64,000 nucleotides of DNA from JAGOLU01 sp037138475 (GTDB lineage: Bacteria; Patescibacteriota; Microgenomatia; UBA1406; GWC2-37-13), in NCBI GenBank assembly GCA_037138475.1, contig JBAXII010000005.1:1-64000 (forward strand), given 5' to 3'. Numbering within the stretch: position 1 is the first letter of the stretch; each line of letters opens with the position of its first letter. This document shows, in pieces, positions 16,786-25,769 of this stretch. The position numbers were made by a program, and so were the translations under genes. The notes beneath the pieces are model-generated. The model had not been told where the DNA came from and searched no databases. It worked only from the letters and a program-made list of their open reading frames with translations.

Positions 16786-18069
16786 TCAGTTAGCCCTTCT
16801 CGTTTTTATGATCCCATACATCCCCGTTGCGGTGATGGAGATACCGGCGAGGATATAGAGGATGGTGTCTGCGCCACTAGTGGTGGGGAGTCTGGTGACA
16901 CCAGTGAGGGCTTTGTTTGCACAACAGTTGAGTCCTGAGGATGCTACTGAAGGATCGGAGGGACTGACACAGCGATTACTCATATCAGACACCCCACATG
17001 CGCCACAGGTAGCATCACACTTGAGTTGTGGCTTGGCTGCTACAGGGACAGCTGCGGGTGCGCCACAGTCTACGTCGCTGGTACAAGTGAGTGAGGCGGC
17101 AGGCACAGAGGTATTCGGGGCGGAAGATGAGGAGGGAGGAGTGGTGGGTACCACCGGAGGACGACCTGACAGCACTGCGCAACGTTGATTTTGACACTGT
17201 CTATAGCAACAGAGTGATCCATCAGGCATCGCGCCATCCCATCGACACATCCCATCTGCTGCTGTCCATCCACAGATACCACACTTAGCTGGGTTACAAC
17301 TACCAGATCCTGATGAAGAACCAGTGGTGGGAGGACGCGTAGGGGCGGGTGTGGTGGTGATGGTACTGGGGATGGTACTGGGGATGGTACTGGGGATGGT
17401 GGGAGTGAGTGATCTCGTGATCGTGGTGACCGGAGGAGTCAGAGTGGTAGCGGGAGGCAAGATCACGGGGAGAGTAGGGCCCCCGGCAATGACCGTAACC
17501 ACTGGCACCGTTGGTTGAGCTGCTATCGGATCACACGTTACTGTAGCGGTGTACTTCGTCCCTGTCAGGGTGTAGTTATTTTTTGATTCATCTCCTACCG
17601 GTTGTGTGCGCTGTTTATCGCTGTATTTTTGCACGCGCACCTCAAGGGGACCAGGAGAAAAGAGGGCTATCTGGCACGGTTCATTATTTGTATCTCCAGG
17701 TTTGCCAACGTTTAGAGTCAATTGACAATCATCATGTATATAAAACAAATCTTTACCAGATTGTGCAAAAACATACCGAAAATAGGGGCCAGTTGAGGTG
17801 GACGTGCAACCTAAGTTAAAAGTGGTTTCATTTGCAATCTGCAAGGACGATCCCGTCGCAGGTGATTTGATAGGAGTGGATGCTGCGGGAGTTTCAGCTG
17901 CCCGAGGCTCCGGCGCTGAGATGTTGTACTGGGTCTGAAGTGTGATGGATATACCTAGTGTGGCAACGAAAAAAAATACTACGACAGCCACACCTTTGAT
18001 GATATCAAGAGTCCGCCGAGGGATAGATTTGGACTTGGTGAGATAGGAGGGGAGATCTTGGTGGTTCAT
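16786..18069 (-). CDS. Cys-rich stalked surface protein with LPxTxG-like tail
   Basis: The family is unnamed as far as I can tell. The 427-residue layout is as follows. There is an N-terminal membrane segment (GVAVVVFFFVATLGISITL), a globular region with four Cys (about 85-200), and a Thr/Pro/Ser stalk with repeated TIPS units (about 205-250). One ten-Cys module (CNPAKCGICGW through CCYRQC and CTSDVDC, about 257-345) and a second degenerate module (CDATCGACGV through NCC, about 351-391) follow. The C-terminus is LPTTSG plus a hydrophobic span plus KTRRAN. The tail looks like a sortase-type sorting signal, though no sortase gene is in the window. The same module recurs in the genes at 47352 and 50937. 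It is probably displayed on the cell surface. Confidence 0.78.
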   Translation of the reverse strand: MNHQDLPSYLTKSKSIPRRTLDIIKGVAVVVFFFVATLGISITLQTQYNISAPEPRAAETPAASTPIKSPATGSSLQIANETTFNLGCTSTSTGPYFRYVFAQSGKDLFYIHDDCQLTLNVGKPGDTNNEPCQIALFSPGPLEVRVQKYSDKQRTQPVGDESKNNYTLTGTKYTATVTCDPIAAQPTVPVVTVIAGGPTLPVILPPATTLTPPVTTITRSLTPTIPSTIPSTIPSTITTTPAPTRPPTTGSSSGSGSCNPAKCGICGWTAADGMCRWDGAMPDGSLCCYRQCQNQRCAVLSGRPPVVPTTPPSSSSAPNTSVPAASLTCTSDVDCGAPAAVPVAAKPQLKCDATCGACGVSDMSNRCVSPSDPSVASSGLNCCANKALTGVTRLPTTSGADTILYILAGISITATGMYGIIKTRRAN

Positions 18070-18431
18070 GGACTGTGTAAATGATGTACTACGCTATACA
18101 TAGTAGCAAATACAAATCTGAACGTCTATAGAGGTGGGGAAACATGAGGTATGAGAAGAATCTGCTGAATAAGATCTTTCCCCAGCCAAAGGCGGGATCA
18201 GGCACCGCCCACGTAGGGATATGCCCGGACTACGTCGGTCGGACTTGGGTCCAGAGGCTCCGCCCGTAGGCTACGCCCGGAGGGAGGGATGACTCCGCCG
18301 ATTCGGCGCCGCGCCTGCAACGCTTATGCGTAGCATTGCGGGCAGGGGCAAGCATGATAACACAGGTCGATGTATAGACTCTCCGTTCCCGTTCTCCGTT
18401 TCTCTATTTCTTATTTCCCTATTTCCTAATC
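18070..18431. other. repeat-bearing intergenic region
   Basis: No gene seen. It holds the reverse-orientation 46-bp dispersed repeat (18305-18350), GGCTCCGCCCGTAGG-type and CCGCCGATTCGG-type short palindromic repeats (about 18230-18310), and TCTCTATTTCTTATTTCCC-type AT-rich sequence (18395-18430). Confidence 0.65.
18305..18350 (-). repeat. 46-bp dispersed repeat, family 2
   Basis: Perfect reverse complement of 3991-4036 by reading. Intergenic. Confidence 0.9.
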
Positions 18432-19877
18432 TTAATTACCCACCACTCCTACCGCCTCATCACCTGACTCGAAGACGATCTTGCCTGATCCTGCTTGTTT
18501 TAGTACTCTCTCCACCTCATCACGCTTGCCGAGGATCACCTGGATTTCACCCACCTGCATACGCTTTGTAAGTGCACTTCTGGGTATGTACGGATCTACA
18601 AAATCGGACGCTCCGACTTTTGATATGAGTACCTTGCGATCTGCGTAGTAGATAGTGGCTGGATAGAGATCATCCAAACGCACAATCTGCTCGTCAACAC
18701 GGGTGATCCTTTTCGCATATTCTGCCGTGATCTTTTGAGAAACAGTCGAATGATTTGTGAAAATATGAGTTATGATCCGACGGTAAATGCGTGCGTACTG
18801 AAAAAGAAAGAGTGTCAGGACGATCATGGGGATCAGGAGTGCCTGCACCTCGCCACGGGGTCGGAGGTATCTATCGCGCAAGACTCGTACACTATATCCC
18901 ACCGCCATCGCTGCAAAGGGAAGCACCGGCAGGAGATACCAGTTTGCATGCACATGGCTGAGTGAAAGCATAACCAAAAGGAGCATGCCATAGAGTATGG
19001 GGATGAGATGTCTCCTCACATCCCTAAACATATGCAGATATCCAACAAGTGCCACCGAACCAAACCAAATACCCACTGACTCACGCATATATCTGATGTA
19101 TTCTAAGTTTGCATTTTTAAATGAAAAACGCGCAGTGCCTTGATCTGATGAAAAAAGAAAATAGCGCACATACTCCCACCCTTGCACTGCATACGCACTG
19201 AGGAGCCAAATAGTCGGCAACAATATCGCACTGGCTAGACAGTAAAAGATTTGAGTCAATGCATCTCGCAACGCATGTGTTGTACGAGGCGCATGCATAA
19301 GGAATTGATTCGCTAGATGGATACAAAAAATTGGCACGAGGTAGTAGGCGAGTGATGCCTTGGTCAGGTACACCAATCCCACACATACTCCGTACAGCAC
19401 AGGCATATATCTCGACCTGCTGTGTATCACTATAAAACTGATGACTATCCACAACGTAGCGACTCCATCTAGGTTCGCTCCCCGACTACGATATATATAA
19501 AGCCCATTGGCTACGAGTACCAGCATCGTGACAAATGCGGAAAGCATGCCGTGCCGTCGATACATATACCACCCACACAGGTATACAGTCAGCATCGCTG
19601 CGAGCGCTGAGGGTAGTCGGATAGCCCACTCAGTGAGACCGAAAATCGATGTGGAAAGTACCCCAAGCCAGTAGTAGAGGGGAGGCTTGTCTATGAATAC
19701 TGCCTGATTCCAGTAAGGTATGATAAAGTCGTGGGAACGAACCATTGAGCGTATCCCATCTGCATAAAATGCCTCGTCCCAGTTTTCAAATGGCGAAGCG
19801 CCCAAATTATATAAAAATAGATATACTACCCACAGTCCGAGTCCGAGAAATGCGCATATTCGCAAAGCCTTACCCAT
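18432..19877 (-). CDS. GT39/ArnT-like membrane glycosyltransferase
   Basis: These polyprenyl-phosphate-sugar-dependent transferases glycosylate lipids or proteins outside the membrane. The 481-residue product has about eleven spans. The first external loop carries the conserved acidic pair (NWDEAFYADGIR), followed by YWNQAVFIDKPPLYYWL, which is classical for the family. ATG 19877 (MGKALRIC) is chosen over 19901. It abuts the start codon of the divergent GT2 gene exactly (CAT|ATG). A TATACT hexamer (19888-19893, minus strand) lies inside the neighbour's coding sequence. The sugar donor is probably made by the adjacent GT2 enzyme (inference from context). Confidence 0.87.
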   Translation of the reverse strand: MGKALRICAFLGLGLWVVYLFLYNLGASPFENWDEAFYADGIRSMVRSHDFIIPYWNQAVFIDKPPLYYWLGVLSTSIFGLTEWAIRLPSALAAMLTVYLCGWYMYRRHGMLSAFVTMLVLVANGLYIYRSRGANLDGVATLWIVISFIVIHSRSRYMPVLYGVCVGLVYLTKASLAYYLVPIFCIHLANQFLMHAPRTTHALRDALTQIFYCLASAILLPTIWLLSAYAVQGWEYVRYFLFSSDQGTARFSFKNANLEYIRYMRESVGIWFGSVALVGYLHMFRDVRRHLIPILYGMLLLVMLSLSHVHANWYLLPVLPFAAMAVGYSVRVLRDRYLRPRGEVQALLIPMIVLTLFLFQYARIYRRIITHIFTNHSTVSQKITAEYAKRITRVDEQIVRLDDLYPATIYYADRKVLISKVGASDFVDPYIPRSALTKRMQVGEIQVILGKRDEVERVLKQAGSGKIVFESGDEAVGVVGN

Positions 19878-20594
19878 ATGGTGGCCAGTATACCTCACCA
19901 ACTCACTTCTTTGACTATTGTCCTACCCTTTTTTAATGATGCGGGTACGGTCACCAAGATGCTCGACGACGCCTACCTCATCGGCCCCCAGGTCACCTCC
20001 CAGCTCCCTGTCATAGCAATACATGGAGGCCCCTCAAGTGATGACACTTATGTAAAGATACTATCTGCCAAGTCCACACACCCCTCCCTACAAATCCTCG
20101 ATGAGTCTCGATCAGGGCGTGGGTATGCGGTGATCGCTACCGGACTAAAAATGGCTCAATCCGAATGGGTTTTTTATACTGATGGGGATGCGCAGTATGA
20201 TCTGAAAGATTTGCTCAAACTAGTTAAAGCGCAGTCAGAAACCGGAGCAGAGGTGGTAAATGGATACAAGAGTCATCGCCAAGATTCATATATGCGTGTA
20301 CTTGCCGGTGGGCTCTATGCTCGGCTCGTGAGATACATACTCAGACTCCCTATCAGAGATCCTCACTGTGACTTCCGACTCATCAAAACTTCGCTCCTCG
20401 CAGATTGGCATCCTCGTGCGACAGGCGCTGCCATCATTCAGGACCTTATCACTCATCTAAAGCGACAGACGCAACGATGGGCAGAGGTAGAGGTGTCTCA
20501 TCACGAGAGAGTGTATGGCACATCAAACTATACTATACTACAGCTTGCCAGAGAGACCCTTTCCGGCATGTTGCTATTTTGGAGATATAGATGA
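19878..20594 (+). CDS. GT2 glycosyltransferase, DPM1/polyprenyl-phosphate type
   Basis: The 238-residue protein has a GT-A fold. It starts with LTIVLPFFND, has the GRGYAVIATGLK nucleotide-sugar region, and the metal-binding DxD-like motif TDGDAQYD near residue 95. The absence of C-terminal membrane spans and the HHERVYGTSNY stretch recall dolichyl-phosphate mannose synthase relatives that charge polyprenyl phosphate. This fits its divergent GT39-like neighbour. Its stop overlaps the start of the DegT gene (ATGA), so they form an operon. Codons before LTIVLP are few, so the start at 19878 is likely even though it touches the opposite gene's start. Confidence 0.88.
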   Translation: MVASIPHQLTSLTIVLPFFNDAGTVTKMLDDAYLIGPQVTSQLPVIAIHGGPSSDDTYVKILSAKSTHPSLQILDESRSGRGYAVIATGLKMAQSEWVFYTDGDAQYDLKDLLKLVKAQSETGAEVVNGYKSHRQDSYMRVLAGGLYARLVRYILRLPIRDPHCDFRLIKTSLLADWHPRATGAAIIQDLITHLKRQTQRWAEVEVSHHERVYGTSNYTILQLARETLSGMLLFWRYR

Positions 20595-21682
20595 AACACA
20601 TACCTTTTCAATTTTTTGATAGAGAATATGCAGAGCTTCGTGATGAGCTCCTACAGGTATGTGACAGATTTTTTGAGTCAGGGCACTACATACTCGGAGC
20701 CCAGGTTGAACAATTTGAAACAAGATTTGCAAAATCTATCGGTGTATCCTATGCAGCAGGTGTGGCAAATGGCACCGATGCGATCACACTCGCTATCAAA
20801 GCCCTTGACATAGAGCCAGGAAGCAAGATCATCACCAGTGCAGTATCTGCGTATGCTACGGTAGTAGGGATCACACAAGCAGGATGTATACCAGTACTCG
20901 TGGATATTGATCCAGCCACTGGACTCATCGACCATAAAAAAATACCGTCTGCCATAACGACAAAAACAAAGGCGATACTTCCGGTCCACCTCTATGGCCA
21001 GATGGTGAATATGAAAGAAATCACAAAGATCGCATCGAGCAATGATCTAAAAGTGATCGAGGACTGTGCGCAGTCCTACGGCGCGACCTACGCAGGCAAG
21101 CCAGCGGGAGCATGGGGGGATGCAGGAGCATTCTCATTTTATCCAACCAAAAATCTCGGTGGCTATGGTGATGGAGGACTCGTCTCCATCAATGACACAG
21201 ATGGTGCAGCTCGACTCAGATCGTTACGCGCATATGGTCAGAGCACACGCTATCTCCACGATCATTGGGGTATAAACAGCAGACTGGACGAGTTTCAAGC
21301 AGCAATGCTGCGCATCAAGATGCAGTACGCGATCGGCTGGAGAAATATACGCAATGAGTATGCATCTCGCTATCGTGTAGAGATACACAGTGTGATACAC
21401 CTGGAGCAGACTCCAAACGCTACTCACTCCTATCATCTCTATGTGGTCACGCATCCACAAAGAGATGCGCTCCAGGCTCACCTGTCCTCTCATGGCATCA
21501 CCTCACTCATCCACTATCCCATACCCCAGCACAAGCAAAAAGCCTTTACCTATCACCATGGTCCCTTGCCTAACGCTGAAAGGTTTTGTGATTCGATCTT
21601 GTCCCTCCCCTTGAGCGCGCAGATGACAAAGGACGAAGTGGACTACGTGATTGAGGTGGTGAATATGTTTGAAAGGTCTTGA
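20591..21682 (+). CDS. DegT/DnrJ/EryC1/StrS-family sugar aminotransferase
   Basis: PLP enzymes of this family transaminate nucleotide-linked keto-sugars for surface polysaccharides. The 363-residue protein shows the N-terminal FESGHYILGAQVEQFE, the ANGTDAITLAI cofactor loop, the EDCAQSYGATYAGK segment, the PLP lysine in FSFYPTKNLGGYGDGG, and the C-terminal DSILSLPLSAQMT. It overlaps the GT2 gene by four bases (ATGA), so the two are translationally coupled. No matching dehydratase or epimerase is in the window, so the sugar is unknown. Confidence 0.92.
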   Translation: MKHIPFQFFDREYAELRDELLQVCDRFFESGHYILGAQVEQFETRFAKSIGVSYAAGVANGTDAITLAIKALDIEPGSKIITSAVSAYATVVGITQAGCIPVLVDIDPATGLIDHKKIPSAITTKTKAILPVHLYGQMVNMKEITKIASSNDLKVIEDCAQSYGATYAGKPAGAWGDAGAFSFYPTKNLGGYGDGGLVSINDTDGAARLRSLRAYGQSTRYLHDHWGINSRLDEFQAAMLRIKMQYAIGWRNIRNEYASRYRVEIHSVIHLEQTPNATHSYHLYVVTHPQRDALQAHLSSHGITSLIHYPIPQHKQKAFTYHHGPLPNAERFCDSILSLPLSAQMTKDEVDYVIEVVNMFERS

Positions 21683-21995
21683 TGGTATAAGTTGTAATTT
21701 CATCTTGCGCATATTGCATATGTCATTGCGAGGAGCTAGACTTGAGCATGCATTAGAGAGCGACGTGGCAATCTCTCCATGTATGGGATTGCCACGGCCT
21801 TCTCACCATGGTGAGAAGGACTCGCAATGACATGCACATATCTTTATAGACTTAGATCCCGGATCCCCGCATGGCGGGGCAAGCTCTCTGACGGGCCTGC
21901 CGGCAGGCAGGCATGTCCGGGATGACTCCGCCTCATCGGCGGACAAGTCGCTGATGCTCGTCACTTTACAGACTTTATAAACTAATGTTCTTACC
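21683..21995. other. repeat-bearing intergenic region before ung
   Basis: No gene seen. It contains the inverted-repeat element at 21721-21832, a CCTGCCGGCAGGCAGGCATG palindromic stretch (about 21897-21916), and ATCCCGGATCCCCGC and ACTTTATAGACTTTA-type short repeats common in this genome. Confidence 0.65.
21721..21832. repeat. inverted-repeat element, family 1 copy 2
   Basis: It has 12-bp terminal inverted repeats TGTCATTGCGAG / CTCGCAATGACA. A second nested pair CGTGGCAATC / GATTGCCACG and a third inner palindrome (CTTCTCACCATGGTGAGAAG) lie inside. It matches the outer parts of 123-239. It would fold into one long hairpin and lacks an ORF. Confidence 0.82.
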
Positions 21996-22661
21996 ATGAA
22001 TGTCAAAATCTCCCCCCACTGGCAGCCTCTTCTGAAAAACGAGTTTGAAAAGCCCTACTTCAAACTTCTTGCAGAGAAAATTCGAACCGAATACCTTACC
22101 AAATCAGTGTACCCTGCACCAAAAAATATTTTTAGAGCATTTGATGAGTGTCCTCCCGAGGAGGTGCGAGTCGTGATCCTCGGTCAGGATCCCTATCACA
22201 CCCCAGGAGTCGCGGACGGTCTCTCTTTCTCATCCCTCCCCGGCAATCCGATCCCTCCCTCACTGCAGAATATATACAAGGAAATAGAGTCAGAGTATGG
22301 CGGGCCCTGCGCGCCCACACCTGACCTCACGCGCTGGGCCCGCCAAGGCGTCCTCCTGCTAAACGCCTCACTCACCGTCGAGTCAGGACTGGCAAACTCC
22401 CACGCACTTCATGGCTGGCACACCTTTACCGATGCGGTGATCCAAGCAATTTCTAAATCGAAAAGTCATGTAGTCTTTCTCCTCTGGGGGAGCTTTGCGG
22501 GGAAGAAGGACGTGCTCATCGACACTTCCAAGCATCTCGTCTTAAAGTCTCCCCACCCCTCGCCCCTGTCCGCATACCGTGGCTTCCTCGGGAACGGACA
22601 TTTTCGAAAGACAAATGAGTATCTGATGATGCACAAAAAATCAGTGATTGAGTGGAAGTGA
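21996..22661 (+). CDS. ung: uracil-DNA glycosylase, family 1
   Basis: The enzyme excises uracil from DNA in base-excision repair. The 221-residue protein has the water-activating loop GQDPYH (D65, H68), the Pro-rich loop NPIPPSLQNIY, the uracil-specificity strand LLLNASLTV, and the DNA-intercalating loop HPSPLSAYRGFLG. The length matches the family. Repeats occupy the upstream gap, and no Shine-Dalgarno sequence is evident. Confidence 0.97.
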   Translation: MNVKISPHWQPLLKNEFEKPYFKLLAEKIRTEYLTKSVYPAPKNIFRAFDECPPEEVRVVILGQDPYHTPGVADGLSFSSLPGNPIPPSLQNIYKEIESEYGGPCAPTPDLTRWARQGVLLLNASLTVESGLANSHALHGWHTFTDAVIQAISKSKSHVVFLLWGSFAGKKDVLIDTSKHLVLKSPHPSPLSAYRGFLGNGHFRKTNEYLMMHKKSVIEWK

Positions 22662-22689
22662 ACTACTTCTGATGAAAAAATACACTCTG

Positions 22690-23421
22690 CTACCTCTTCT
22701 CAAAATACAGCGTCACGCGTGAGGTGATCGACTCCTCTCCAGCCTGCAGATCAACAGGAGGGCCACCTGAATCCATGGATGCTTTCATCGCGTAAATTGG
22801 CATTGGGCGCGAACCGTCCCCTGACTCAGAGATATTCGTGATCGCACCGAGTCTGATCCCAAGCTTTTTGGCGAGTTTCTCAGCTTGCTCTTTGGCATTT
22901 TCTATGGCTTTATCTCGTGCCATCTCGCGATATTTTTCAGGATGAGCGACTACAAATCGAGTGTTTTGCACCTCATTTGCTCCTGCAGCTACCGCTGCTT
23001 GAGTGACTTTGCCAGTGATAGTCTTGTCCATGACTTTGATGGAGATGGTGGCGTTGCCGTTGTATCCCGCTATTTTGTTTGCACCATCAGTATAGTCGTA
23101 GTTGGGATTTACGTTGTAGTTGGTCGTTTTGACGTCTTCAGCAGAGATCCCAAGCTCCTTCACTGCAGTCACTATGGCATTGTGTACCTCATCGACCTGC
23201 TTTTGGGCGAGGTCTGCACTCGCGGCCTTACTTACCACGACTCCCACATCGACATAGGCGATATCAGGCACCACATCGACCTTGCCCTCTCCCACCATGC
23301 TAAACTCACTCGTGGTCATCGTCGTACTGGTGGTATGGATCGGGATCGAAAATCCAAATAGGCGTACAAAAAAAAGAGTCACGAGTATGGCCAGCGGAGT
23401 GAGAATATATGGGTTGCGCAT
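22690..23421 (-). CDS. SIMPL-domain (DUF541) exported protein
   Basis: The 243-residue protein has an N-terminal membrane/signal segment (LTPLAILVTLFFVRLFGF) and one SIMPL domain. Typical signatures are the GEGKVDVVPDIAYVDVGV opening, the EDVKTTNYNVNPNYDY strand, and the late KAIENAKEQAEKLAKKLG helix. The bacterial family is periplasmic or surface-associated and of poorly defined role, sometimes linked to oxidative stress. It is convergent with ung with a gap of under 30 bases. Confidence 0.88.
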   Translation of the reverse strand: MRNPYILTPLAILVTLFFVRLFGFSIPIHTTSTTMTTSEFSMVGEGKVDVVPDIAYVDVGVVVSKAASADLAQKQVDEVHNAIVTAVKELGISAEDVKTTNYNVNPNYDYTDGANKIAGYNGNATISIKVMDKTITGKVTQAAVAAGANEVQNTRFVVAHPEKYREMARDKAIENAKEQAEKLAKKLGIRLGAITNISESGDGSRPMPIYAMKASMDSGGPPVDLQAGEESITSRVTLYFEKR

Positions 23422-23481
23422 AGAAATATGAAAGTGATAATAACTTACACTTATAGATCATACAGATATATGCAGTCATGG

Positions 23482-25464
23482 TCAACCACCATTTTTTGGC
23501 TTTGAACCAACCCTCCCATATATCCGTATCACCGGATGATCAAAGACCGTGCTCGTCTCCTCAGCGATCTCATCTGGGAACTCCATGAGTGTATACCCAA
23601 AAATCTTCAGACGAGGATACGATGCAAAGCGCGCCACAGGTACAAAGCCAAGCTTGCCGCTAAAGAGATCATCATAATACGTATTTAGCGCCGGGTACTT
23701 CGCACGGAGGAACGCACACTTTGCAAGTGAATGGAGTGGGCGAGGATCCACATCAGGATCAACGACCTTGCCCACAGGTCGACACGAGTGATTATAAAAT
23801 ATCCGCCTGGAGGGGACGCTGATATAGTCAGCACTCGCGATGTGTCGCTTCAGCTCAGCTTGAAGTGTGGGACTATCATCGAGATCATAGAAGTTAAATG
23901 AGATGTTGGTGATGTTGTATCCAGACGGACGGACTGCGCCAGGGCCATCGATGGGGATATCGATCACATTTGCAGTCTCAGAGAGCACAGTCGAGCCACT
24001 GGGCACATGATCATACATCCAAGCCGATGCGGCTATGCGCACATCTCTACTGGTATATATCTGCACAAATGCGATCCCTGGCACGATCATGATACAAAAG
24101 AGTAGTCCCAGAGCATATGAGGCGATCGGGCGTTTTGACTTGGCAAGCTGCTTTGCGCTGTCGATGAGGCGCAGCCACATCAAAATAGCAAAAAGAGTGA
24201 GCAGGGGGAGCATGGGTGCGAGGAATCGCGTCCATTTCGCATATAAAAAGCCATTTGCGACGAATGCGAGGACGGTCGCAAATCGTACGATCGTATGTGC
24301 ACTCGATCTCACTCTGACAAAGAGAAATCCTACGATGCCAAGGAGTGTCATCATGGCTCCCAGTGCGTAGGGTAAGACCCGCACGAGTTGGAAGGAGAGT
24401 GGCTGCTCCAGGAGAAATTGGCGGGTATAAAATGGTATGACACTCCCGACCCCGACACCTGTCTCATAGGTCATGCTGCTGGCAAACTCGTTGAATGAGA
24501 TGAGATTGTACGGAGATGAAATGACGGCGACCAAAACTGTCGCGATGATGAGTACGAGGACGTGCACCATCATCTGTATCGTGGCGCTGATACTGTATCG
24601 CAGTGCGATGCGTGTGAGAAACGAGGGTGGGGTATCACCTGGCGGGTCGGCATATGCGGCGAGCTGCGCTCGCCGCACCCCATATATCCGCACGCATTCT
24701 TCTACCCACCGCAGTCCAAGGGTAAATAGTGGTATCCCCACGGTGATAACCCCCGAGAGTTTTGCACCGATCGCCAGCCCACTCACGACACCCAACGTGA
24801 CGACCTGTATAAATGAGACTTTGGGAAAGTGATAGAGTTGCACAGACCAATAGACACTAAGTACATATAAAAGTGCGAGCAAACTTTCAGTGGTGCCATA
24901 GTGCGCAAACTGTATAGCACTGGGAACACATATGAGTCCTGCGAGGGAGGTGTAGATGGCGAAGCGGGTCAATTTTTTTACATACAGCACTCGAATAAGT
25001 TTGTAGAGTACGATTGCGGTGAAGACTGAGGCAGTAGCACTGATGATTCTCAATGCCAGGGCAATTTCACCAAAATCAAGTGGCGCATTTGTGATACTCA
25101 TCTTCATACTTACTATCTTTGCAAGGGCGAGTCCTATATATAGCGTGACCTGACCATACGCGAAAAAAGTAGGCTGCAAACATGGCATATGCCCCAAATA
25201 TACCGTGGGGCTCGAAGTGTCTTGAGTTCCTTGCCAAGTGATCTGGAACTCCCTCATAAGCAAACGAGGTATATCACTGACATGTGTACACCGGAGCTGC
25301 GAGATCGCATCGACCATATTGCGCTCATCAGGGTGCATGGGGTAGGGGAGACTCCACCCGATATTTACAAATCGAGTGTAGATCAGGAGTGCGACGAGGA
25401 TCAAAAGCATCAGAAAGTGCACTATTGCTTCTTTGGATACAAGACGAATTGATTTTAAGTGCAT
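23482..25464 (-). CDS. large GT39/PMT-like membrane glycosyltransferase
   Basis: The 660-residue protein has about twelve hydrophobic spans. The external acidic loop motif, here PMHPDERNMVDAI, is in the place expected for dolichyl-phosphate-mannose-type transferases, and a soluble C-terminal domain of about 170 residues follows. ATG 25464 (MHLKSIRLVSKEA) is preferred over 25518. A TATTAT hexamer (25473-25478, minus strand) lies 8 bases upstream. It is a second GT39-like enzyme besides that at 18432. It probably glycosylates exported proteins or lipids, and the Thr/Pro-rich surface proteins of this window would be plausible O-glycosylation targets (inference). Confidence 0.8.
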   Translation of the reverse strand: MHLKSIRLVSKEAIVHFLMLLILVALLIYTRFVNIGWSLPYPMHPDERNMVDAISQLRCTHVSDIPRLLMREFQITWQGTQDTSSPTVYLGHMPCLQPTFFAYGQVTLYIGLALAKIVSMKMSITNAPLDFGEIALALRIISATASVFTAIVLYKLIRVLYVKKLTRFAIYTSLAGLICVPSAIQFAHYGTTESLLALLYVLSVYWSVQLYHFPKVSFIQVVTLGVVSGLAIGAKLSGVITVGIPLFTLGLRWVEECVRIYGVRRAQLAAYADPPGDTPPSFLTRIALRYSISATIQMMVHVLVLIIATVLVAVISSPYNLISFNEFASSMTYETGVGVGSVIPFYTRQFLLEQPLSFQLVRVLPYALGAMMTLLGIVGFLFVRVRSSAHTIVRFATVLAFVANGFLYAKWTRFLAPMLPLLTLFAILMWLRLIDSAKQLAKSKRPIASYALGLLFCIMIVPGIAFVQIYTSRDVRIAASAWMYDHVPSGSTVLSETANVIDIPIDGPGAVRPSGYNITNISFNFYDLDDSPTLQAELKRHIASADYISVPSRRIFYNHSCRPVGKVVDPDVDPRPLHSLAKCAFLRAKYPALNTYYDDLFSGKLGFVPVARFASYPRLKIFGYTLMEFPDEIAEETSTVFDHPVIRIYGRVGSKPKNGG

Positions 25465-25769
25465 ACCCGTCAATAATACAGGAATCCCCATAGATAGGCT
25501 AATACGTAATTCTCTCAATTCGAGTCATCTTGACTCCTCACTCCGCCGATTCGGCGGAGTGAGGTGGAAAGATCTCATCCTGCAGACTCTTCAGATTCTT
25601 CGCTCCACTCAGAATGACTAGATACAAATCGTCATCGAAATAGTTGACTAGCACAATCCTCAACTCTCCATTATCCATTATCTATAGTGTATGGATTGCG
25701 TCAATCGGTTGCAAAAATGGCATCTGCACTGTATCATAAGCCCATCAGTTACATCATTTAGCACCGTTC

